Shown in pieces: positions 56,318-64,000 of a stretch of 64,000 nucleotides of DNA; within the stretch, counting starts at the first letter, position 1; the number at the start of each line of letters is the position of its first letter. The DNA lies in assembly GCA_037974335.1 (NCBI GenBank), contig CM075740.1, forward strand, positions 13,909,071 to 13,973,070. The letters are read 5' to 3'. The DNA comes from Prionace glauca. Its lineage: Eukaryota; Chordata; Chondrichthyes; Carcharhiniformes; Carcharhinidae. Made by a program: the position numbers and the translations under genes. The notes under the pieces were generated by a model, which ran no database searches, was not told the DNA's origin, and worked only from the letters and a program-made list of their open reading frames with translations.

Positions 56318-58626
56318 GATTGATGAGGGGAGGGTTGTGGATATCGTATACATGGATTTTAGTAATGCATTTGACCAGGTTCCTCATGGCAGGCTGGTGC
56401 AACAGGTTAAATCTCACGGGATCAAAAGTGAACTAGTTAGATGGCTACAGAACTGGCTTAGAACATAGAACATAGAACATAGAACATTACAGCGCAGAAC
56501 AGGCCCTTCGGCCCACGATGTTGCGCCGACCAGTTACAAAACAATGACCCACTAGCCTAAACCAATCCCTTTTCATCCATAAACCTATCCACAGATCTCT
56601 TCAACGCCCCCAAACTAGGTGCATTTACAACTGCAGCTGGCAGGGCATTCCAGTCCCTCACCACCCTCTGGGTAAAGAACCTACCCCTGACATCTGTCCT
56701 ATAACTACCCCCCCCTTAATTTAAAATCGTGCCCCCTCGTGCTAGCTTTCTCCATCCTAGGAAAAAGGCTATCACTATCTACCCTGTCTAAACCTCTAAT
56801 CATCTTATATGTTTCAATGAGATCCCCTCTTAGCCGCCTTCTTTCCAGCGAAAACAACCCCAAATCTCTCAGTCTCTCCTCATAGGAACTCCCCTCCATA
56901 CCAGGCAACATCCTGGTAAACCTCCTCTGCACCCTCTCCAAAGCCTCTACATCCTTCCTGTAATGTGGGGACCAGGACTGCACACAAAACTCCAAGTGTG
57001 GCCGCACCAGACTTGTGTACAGTTGCATCATGACGCTGCGACTCCTAAATTCAATCCCCCTACCAATAAACGCCAAGACTCCGTATGCCTTCTTAACAAC
57101 CTACTTGATTCCCAACTTTCAGGGATCTATGTACACATACACCTAGATCCCTCTGCTCCTCCACACTATTCAAAGTCCTCCCGTTAGCCCTATACTCAAC
57201 ACATCTGTTATTCCTACCGAAATGAATTACCTCACACTTCTCCACATTAAACTCCATCCGCCACCTCTCAGCCCAGCTCTGCAACCTTTCTAAGTCATCC
57301 TGCAAACTATGACACCCTTCCTCACAATCTACCACACCTCCGACTTTGGTGTCATCAGCAAACTTACTAATCCACCCAACTATACCCTCATCCAGATCAT
57401 TAATAAAAATTACAAACAGCAGTGGCCCCAAAACAGATCCCTGAGGCACACCACTTGTAACCGAACTCCATGACGAATATTTCCCATCAACCACCACTCT
57501 CTGTCTCCTATCTGCTAGCCAATTCCTGATCCAATTACCTAGATCACCCCCAATCCCATACATCTGCATTTTCTGCAGAAGCCTACCATGGTGAACCTTA
57601 TCAAACGCCTTGCTAAAATCCATATACACCACATCAACTGCCTTACTCCTATCCACCTCTTTGGTCACTTTCTCAAAGAACTCGATAAGGTTAGTAAGGC
57701 ATGACCTACCCGCTACAAAACCATGCTGACTGTCTCTAATCAACTCATTACTTTCCAAATAACTATAAATCCTGTCTCTAATAATCCTTTCCAAAACCTT
57801 ACCCACCACAGAAGTAAGACTCACCGGTCTATAATTCCCAGGGAAGTCCCTTCTCCCCTTCTTAAACAATGGGACAACATTTGCTGTCCTCCAATCTTCT
57901 GGTACTATACCAGAGACTAACGACGACCTGAAGATCAGAGCCAGAGGCTCAGCAATCTAAGGCTTGGCCTTAGAAGACAGAGGTAGCAGAGGAGGGGTCT
58001 TTTATTGATTGGAGGTTTGTGACTAGTGGTGTTCCACAGGACTCTGTACTGAGACCTCTGCTGTTTATGATATATATACAAATGATTTGGAAGAGGATGT
58101 AGCTGGTCTGATTAGTAAGTTTGTGGACAACACAAAGATTGCTGGAGTTGGGGATAGTGATGAACATTGTCAGAGAATACAGCAGGATATAGATAGGCTG
58201 GAAAATTGGGCAGAGGAATGGTGGATGGAATTTAATCCAGATAAATGTGAAGTGATGCATTTTGGTAGATCTAATGCAGGGGGAGCTGTACAATAATTGG
58301 CAGAACCATCAGAAGTTTAGACACGCAGAGGGATCTGCGTCAGAAAAGACAAACACAAGGCCTCACAAGTTCAAGGTAAGGAGGGGCAAGGTTCAATACA
58401 GATATGCAGGGGATGTATTTTACACAGATGGTGGTGGGGGCCTGGAATGCACTACCAAGCAAGGCGGTTGAGGCAGACATTCTAGGACCATGTAAGACTT
58501 ATCTAGATAGCCACATGAGCAGAGTGGGAATAGAGGAATATAAAAGGATGGTCTAGTTGGGAACACATGATCGGTGCAGGCTTGGAAGGCTGAAGGACCC
58601 TGTGCTGTATTGTTCTTTGTTCTTAA
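56318..58626 (+). mobile_element. CR1-group LINE split by CR1-U
   Basis: 56318-56460 encodes VDIVYMDFSNAFDQVPHGRLVQQV (RT block) and stops at agaactggctt; 57958-58626 resumes at 'ggcttggccttagaagacag' and continues to a 3' end (gttctttgttctt). The repeated ggctt on each side is a likely 5-base target duplication. Frames are broken. Confidence 0.75.
56462..57957 (-). mobile_element. CR1-U LINE nested in another CR1
   Basis: 3' end at 56462 (three gaacatagaacat units). The minus-strand frames hold FKKGRRDFPGNYRPVSLTSVVGK, HGFVAGRSCLTNL, YMDFSKAFDKVHHGRLLQ, SGVPQGSVLGPLLFVIFINDLDE and [11 protein letters not shown] (258 residues, 57093-57869), then after a break the C-terminal LGLFSLERRRLRGDLIETYK (56705-57076). 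Fairly recent, 5'-truncated. Confidence 0.88.
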
Positions 58627-58639
58627 TCTAGTACACAAA

Positions 58640-59300
58640 AAGTTGATTTTGTACAGGTTTTGCCTGACGACTTGTGAAGCTGGCATCAAGGACGACCCAA
58701 GCTTTTGTTTGACGATCCTTCCATTGATACAGATAAACCTGGAGGAGGTATACATGATGGAATTTATCTAGTACTCTCATGTGTTATTAATAAACAGTCC
58801 AGATCTCACTGTAGTACAGGATTGTGGCGAAAACAGCAGCTCGGCACACTAGACCTTTTGTCAACTTGGGTAAGCAAGTGTTTGTTGTCAAACACTCATT
58901 GACATGGTTTAAAGAAGATGAGTTGGTGCAGCTGCTCAGTGTTGAATATCCTCTTCAATGGTGGCTTTATAACAAGGTGGCTGCCAAGGTACGGCAAGTA
59001 CTCAACATATTTCAGACTCTCTCCTTCAATGTATATGAGAGGTAGACTATTTGGCTCATCAGATGTTAGTGGATTTCTTTGGTTTGTTTTGGCAGCGTTC
59101 AATGAGAAGATGAATTTTTTGCATGCAGAAATGAAGAGATCAAGTATGATTTTCAAACCTGGTTCAGTATGGGAAACAACACTGTAGTCATCCACAACCT
59201 GTAGATTTTGTATGTTTATGGTAGTCAGTTCAGTTTCGGCACAGTGGAGACTGAGGATAATGAGATTTCCTACTGACACAGAGGGCAGTTACCTTTTATG
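58640..59300 (-). mobile_element. Non-LTR retrotransposon RT remnant, other clade
   Basis: The minus-strand frame (58896-59279) includes VVDDYSVVSHTEPGLKIILDLF, the RT active-site region with VDD, and YIEGESLKYVEYLPYLGSHL. It resembles the remnant at 31378-32560, so the same clade. Both ends missing. Confidence 0.65.
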
Positions 59301-59465
59301 CAGGTAGATTGTAAATATTATGGGGACTATCATGTTGGAGGTTTCCAGAACTGTAGCCAATTGGCAAATCATGTGGTCAATGGCAATCATGCTTTGTTCT
59401 AGCAAAGTCATTTTTTAAAGCAAAAGGTAAGGTTTGACTTATACATTTTATGATTTTGTTCATGT
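59301..59465. other. No recognised feature
   Basis: Short AT-rich spacer before the SINE. Confidence 0.3.
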
Positions 59466-59469
59466 CTTA

Positions 59470-59792
59470 GGGCGGCACGGTAGCACAGTGGTTAGCACTG
59501 CTGCTTCACAGCTCCAGGGTCCTGGGTTCGATTCCCGGCTCGGGTCACTGCCTGTGTGGAGTTTGCACATTCTCCTCGTGTCTGCGTGGGTTTTCTCCGG
59601 GTGCTCCGGTTTCCTCCCACAGTCCAAAGATGTGCGGGTTAGGTTCATTGGCTATGCTAAAATTGCCCCTTAGTATCCTGGGATGTGTAGGTTAAAGGGA
59701 TTAGCAGGGATATGGGGATAGGGTCTGGGTGGGATTGTGTTCGGTGCAGACTCGATGGGCCGAAGGGCCTGTTTCTGCACTGTAGGCTTCTA
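59470..59792 (+). mobile_element. V-SINE-like element, well preserved
   Basis: tRNA-like head gggcggcacggtagcacag with A box and B box (ggttcgattc), core and 3' part. It is almost identical to 38031-38372, apart from about 17 bases missing near 59700 and a few substitutions, so both are young. Confidence 0.87.
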
Positions 59793-60364
59793 AAGACATG
59801 AGAGTAACATCGACACATGGCATTATGATAGTTAAGAAGAAAAATTGGAGGGTAGTGTCCATCTGACCTTTGTTTAAAGATAGCCATGGCAGCTTAAAAA
59901 ACAGTTTACATATCATGATGGTCAGTATAGTGTTGGAACTCTCTGTCTTTTTCTTCCTATCATATGTCTTTTATCTTCTAGATTTAGCTTTGGGTATCAG
60001 ATTTGAGCTGATGGAATGGTACCTTCTTGACTTTCAACTTTGGGTTGTTCATGATACTGGGGAATATGACAATAAGCCTTATAAAGGATGTACCTAAAGC
60101 TATCCTTCAATACAGCCCCACGAAGGTCTGCAGATTTTTCTGACTGCATTCTCTAAAACTTCACCAGGCAAAGAGAACAACTCTTGGATACACCTCAGGA
60201 GGAGGAAAGGCTGGAGGAGCAAAGTGAAGATGTTCAGCATGAAGTGAGGATAAACACGGAGAGCAAGGGACAACCTACATTCAATCTCCATAGGCTTCCA
60301 CTGCCAAAAATATTAAACCACTTGAACACCCCTTAGTGTTTATTAACAGCGGGTTTGAGTTTAA
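59793..60364. other. No recognised feature
   Basis: About 570 bases. The open frame at 59870-60097 has a hydrophobic stretch (VLELSVFFFLSYVFYLLDLAL) but no known family match, no splice context and no counterpart; not called. Confidence 0.35.
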
Positions 60365-60520
60365 GAGCAACTATACCGGACCTTGGTGAGTCCACATTTG
60401 GAATATTTTGTGCAGTTCTGGTCACCTCACTATAAGAAGGATGTGGAAGCTTTGGAGAGAGTGCAGAGGAGATTTACCAGGATGCTGCGTGGATTGGAGG
60501 CATCCATGGATAATAAAAGG
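60365..60520 (+). mobile_element. CR1-group fragment
   Basis: Contains the CR1 block 'ttttgtgcagttctggtcac' and 'gagagagtgcagaggagattt' (the 'QFWS...ERVQRRF' codons). Truncated on both sides, followed by a SINE. Confidence 0.65.
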
Positions 60521-60529
60521 GCAATTTAG

Positions 60530-60738
60530 CATCCATGTATACTAAAGGGCTATTCAGCATTGCCAATGCATCTAACCCACACATCTTTGAACTGTGGGAG
60601 GAAACCAGAGCACCTGGAGGAAACCCACGCAGACACGGGAGAACGTGCAAACTCCACACTGATAGTGGTCCAAGCCAGGAATCGAACCAAGATCCCTGGA
60701 GCTGTCAGGCAACAGTGCTAATCACTGTGCCATCCCTG
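60530..60738 (-). mobile_element. V-SINE-like element, 3' part missing
   Basis: Complement: head 'aacagtgctaatcactgtgc' (60712-60731), core 'actgtgggaggaaaccagag' (60590-60610). The tail is cut at about 60530. Confidence 0.7.
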
Positions 60739-61054
60739 AAATGATCTGGGCACAGGGGCCTTGCATAGTTGACAATTTTATTCCACTGTTCTGAAATTGA
60801 ATTGCATGTGTAACGATATCCCAGATGGTTGTGAAGTGCACATTTGGTAGGGCTGCATTAGGGCTCAGATATTGATCTTCTCTCTCTTGGAATTTTGGGC
60901 TTTTCATTGTCCTCATGCTAGGTGGATGTTCATCGTCGATTAAATAAGTCCATTAGCTATTGAGCAAGCACTAGTGCTCCATGTGAATCAAATAATAGAC
61001 ATCACTGGCAGCATTGACACAAATAATGATGTAATCCATGAGATGTCAATGTTT
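60739..61054. other. No recognised feature
   Basis: About 315 bases with no repeat or exon recognised. Confidence 0.35.
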
Positions 61055-61830
61055 TGATTTGATTTGTTATTGTCACATGTATTGGGATACATTGAAAAGT
61101 ATTGTTTCTTGTGAGCTATGCAGATGAAGCATACCGTTCATAGAAATGAAAGAGTGCAGAATGTAGAGTTATAGTCACAGCTGGGGTGTAGAGAAATATC
61201 AACTTCATGAGAGGTAGATCCATTCAAAGGTCTGATGGCAGCAGAGGAGAAGCTGTTCTTGTATGAGCTGGTAAATGACCTCAGACTTTTGTATCTTTTG
61301 CCTGATGGAAGAAGGTGGAAGAGAGAATGGCCGGGGTGTGTGAGGTCCTTATTTATGTTGGCTGCTTGCCAAGGCAGTGGGAAATCTAGCCAGAGTCAAT
61401 GGATGGGAAGCTGGTTTGCGCGATGGTTTGGGCTACATTCATGGCCTTTTGTAGTTTCTGGTGGTCTTGGGCAGAGCAGGAGCCATACCGAGCTGTGATA
61501 CAACCAGAAAGAATGCTTTTTATGATGCATCTGTAAAAGTTGCTGAGAATCATAGCAGACATGCCAAACTCTCTTTGTCTCCTGAGAAAGGAAAGACACT
61601 GGTGGCATTCTTAGCTATAGTGTCGGCAATGGGGGTGGGAGGGGGTAACAAGGACAGGTTGTTGGTGATCTGGACACTTAAAAATTTGTAGCTCTCGACC
61701 CTTTCTACTTCATTCCCATTGATGTAAACAGTGGCATGTTCTCTTCTACACTTCCTGAAGTTAGATTCCATTTTGTTGGCGAGGTTATTGTCACTGCACC
61801 AGTTCACCAGGTTCTCTACCTTAACATTTC
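61055..61830 (-). mobile_element. G LINE (L2/Rex1-like), longest copy
   Basis: The 3' tail is at 61055 (ttgatttgatttgttattgtc). On the minus strand the frame 61550-61807 reads MNWCSDNNLANK, YINGNEVERVESYKFLSVQITNNLS, the 'WC..NNL..N..KTK...F' and 'YLGV.I' blocks of non-LTR RT C-terminal regions. A following frame (61396-61608) holds YHSSVWLLLCPRPPETTKG, a damaged form of the 'SWYG.C' block. Clade by pattern only. It supplies the orientation for all G copies. Confidence 0.75.
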
Positions 61831-62104
61831 GTCAGACCCGGTGTTAAAATTAAGCCAAATGCCAGTTTTCCATCACCAACATCTTTTATTGTGCATCAAA
61901 GGAAAGGATCACACCTGTGACTTACAGTCAGGTAGTCTTCACCTCGGGACCTAAAACAATGGCCCGGTTAGAGTAACGGCTATAAAACCCCCCTGGTTGC
62001 TCCCCAATGGGCAAGACTCCTCTTGCTCAATAAGACAGCTCCTACTCCATGCAGCCAAAGGACAGATCTATTGACGATGGCCTGTTGGCTTCATGGCCAT
62101 CGTA

Positions 62105-63440
62105 ACACCCTGCTTCCTGTAAGGACTCCATTCAATTCCCACAATTTCTCATCTCCATCAAATCTCTTCTGATGAAATTACTTTTTGCTTCTGATATGTC
62201 TTCCTATGTCCTCCAGTCAAGATTTCCCTTCACAGGTCTTTCAACCATTTCCCATACTTCTACAATCACAAAATCCCTTCCTTCCTATGACTACAATAAA
62301 GTTTCCCTTGTCCTTGTTTCACACTGCACAGCCGCCCCATTCAAACCATCATCCTCAGGCATTTCCATCATCGCTGGTGCCGTGCCATGACCTCGACCCT
62401 TTCCGTATTTCAAGGGGACAATTCCATCCATGATACGCTGATCCACTCCTCAATAATGCCACACCCCAATAACTGACCCACTTCCCACGGCACCTTCCCA
62501 TGCACTCACAGCTGGTGAATCAGTTGACCTCTTATATCCTCTCTCCTCCAAGATCCCAAATATATCTTCCAAGTGTGCAACAAAGATTAAGTGTATTTTT
62601 TTCAAATTAGTATTTTGCATTCACTGCCCCCACTGTGGTTTCCTCTACAACTGGGGAGACCATGTGTACATCTCGTGATCACTTCCCAGAAAACCTCCAA
62701 TCCACAAGTATGACTTGAAGCTATTGTTTGCCGTTTTAATTCAACTCTCACACTGGTATCCCTGGGCCTGCTGCATTGCTGTGGAGATGCTGACGTTGGA
62801 CTGGGGTAAACACAGTAAGAAGTCTCACAACACCAGGTTAAAGTCCAACCAGTTTATTTCATAGTAAGCCCACAAGCTTTCCTAAACGCTATTCTGTCCT
62901 CAGGTGTGTGGAAAGTTTTGATCAGAGAAGGGCATATAAAGGCACCCACAGTTTACAGAATACGGATTAGAATGTGAGTTGTTACAGCTAACCTGCTATT
63001 CAAGTCTTAAAGGTGCAGACAGTGTGAGTGGAGATAGCATTAAGCACAGGTTGAAGAGATGTGTATTGTCCAGAAAGGGCAGTAAGTGAGATTGTACGAG
63101 CTCAGGCAAGTCATGGGGGTTACAGATAGTGCCACATGAACCCTAAATCCCGGTTGAGGCCATCCTCATGTGTGTGGAACTTGGCTATCAGTCTCTGCTC
63201 AGTGACTCTGCGCTGTCGTGTGTTGTGAAGGTCGCCTTGGAGAAAGTTCACCCGAAGATCAGAGGCCGAATGCCCGTAACCCGCTGCATTGTCCCAGTAA
63301 AACTCAACATCAGATCGACGAACAGCTCCTCATCCTCCGATTAAGCACTTTTCAGCCTTCTGGATTCAACATTGGGTTCAACAATTTCAGACCATGAACT
63401 CCGCCTCCCATTTTGCTTTTCATTTTTTTGCGCCAGGTGC
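62105..63440 (+). mobile_element. Penelope-like element split by a Penelope-B piece
   Basis: 62105-62770 is a decayed linker region (around 62190-62420: FPSQVFQPFPILLQSQN and FPLSLFHTAQPPHSN, comparable to the linker of other Penelope-like elements). 63291-63440 is the endonuclease tail, reading CPSKTQHQIDEQLLILRLSTFQPS. The intervening 62775-63290 is an insertion. Very decayed. Confidence 0.55.
62775..63290 (-). mobile_element. Penelope-B element 3' part, nested
   Basis: Starts with the 3' end tgtggagatgctgacgttgg (62779) and the caacaccaggttaaagtcc block. At its right end the minus strand reads RQRRVTEQRLIAKFHTHEDGLN, an endonuclease-tail remnant (63165-63260). Inserted into a different Penelope-like element in opposite orientation. 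Confidence 0.6.
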
Positions 63441-63539
63441 CAGTTTGAATTGTGTTTCTGTATTTTTGATTTTGGGCAGAGCTGTTAATTATTCTGGCAT
63501 TTACACTCACTCTGGATAAATGATTTGTCTCAAATAAAT

Positions 63540-63975
63540 ACTGGAAAAATTCAGCAGGCCAGGCAACATCAGTGGAGGGAGAAAGAGTGGAAACATTTAC
63601 TCTGTTTCTCTTTCTACGGACGCTGTCAGTCCTGCTGAGACAGTTTTTCCAGCAGTTTCATAGAATCATACAGTGCAGAAGGAGGCTATTCGGTGCACAG
63701 ACCACAATCCCACCCAATACCTATCCCCATAATTTAGGCTAGCTAGGCCCCCCTGGCACTAAGGGACAATTTAGCATGGCCAGTCCATCTAAGCCGCTCT
63801 TTGGAAGGAAACCGGAGCACCCGACGGAAACCACGCAGGGACGGGGAGAATGTGCAAACTCCATACAGACACTGACCCATCGAGCCGGGGCCCCTGGCAC
63901 TGTGAGGCAGTAGTGCTAACGATTGTGCCGCCGTGCCGTCTATTTTTATTTTAGACTTCCAGCTTTTGCAGTATT
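63540..63975. repeat. Q repeat split by a SINE
   Basis: The left half (aatactggaaaaattcagca to 'cagtcctgctgagac', 63540-63657) and the end 'cttccagcttttgcagta' (63957-63975) are parts of one Q repeat. Confidence 0.55.
63658..63945 (-). mobile_element. V-SINE-like element inside a Q repeat
   Basis: 3' tail at 63658 (ttcatagaatcatacagtgc), core near 63810 (ggaaaccggagcacccg), head at 63910-63940 (complement: ctaacgattgtgccgccg). Confidence 0.75.
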
Positions 63976-64000
63976 TTGCTTGTAATCAAATGATCTATCA

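Noticed and set aside
59870-60097. Hydrophobic 75-residue frame, a possible small membrane protein
   Set aside because: No family resemblance, promoter or splice context, and it sits between retroelement fragments.
1-64000. A CRISPR array, operon or bacterial feature
   Set aside because: Spliced immunoglobulin exons, recombination signals, LINEs and SINEs show vertebrate nuclear DNA. No short regularly spaced repeats are present.

Overview
The window looks like nuclear DNA of an elasmobranch, most likely a shark. The basis is two small immunoglobulin light-chain (IgL) clusters of the cartilaginous-fish type (leader, V, J and C packed into a few kilobases), one of them with V and J already fused in the germline. 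They lie in a dense background of CR1-group LINEs, tRNA-headed V-SINE-like elements and Penelope-like retroelements. No other host protein gene was recognised. Species and chromosome cannot be read from the sequence.

IgL-1 (about 2.0-5.73 kb, minus strand) has a perfect octamer, a TATA box, a leader exon, a germline-joined V-J exon, a 2.6-kb intron and one C exon with a poly(A) signal. IgL-2 (43.8-50.7 kb, plus strand) has a near-octamer, a TATA box, a leader exon, a V segment with a 23-bp-spacer recombination signal, a J segment with a 12-bp-spacer signal 188 bp further on, a 5.4-kb intron and one C exon with a poly(A) signal. Both have intact exons, phase-1 splice joints, framework Cys and Trp residues and a near-terminal Cys. 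The V regions look lambda-like. The C domains are about 62% identical by my hand count, so the genes may be different isotypes or old subgroups. The two genes are divergently oriented with about 38 kb between their promoters.

Between them lies a two-part duplication. Unit A (1-1560) and unit B (10957-12730) in the left copy match 34609-36400 and 36537-39005 on the right. On the left the two units are separated by 9.4 kb that includes IgL-1; on the right they almost abut. The right copy also has a 270-bp inverted templated insertion, a CR1 and a nested SINE.

Most of the rest is mobile-element DNA: several CR1 families, one young (copies at 41.5 and 53.4 kb differ at about five residues over 280); an L2/Rex1-like LINE (called G here); two decayed non-LTR fragments of another clade; Penelope-like elements with GIY-YIG remnants; a decayed Ty3/Gypsy fossil (20.2-24.3 kb); and a U2 snRNA-headed repeat (51.1-51.45 kb). 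Nesting is common: a twin-primed CR1 in the Gypsy integrase region, a CR1 in the Penelope endonuclease region, CR1 in CR1, SINE in CR1 and Penelope in Penelope. Family letters (a, U, W, X, Y, Z, G, Q, T) are local labels. All repeat edges are by eye, usually good to about 10-30 bases.
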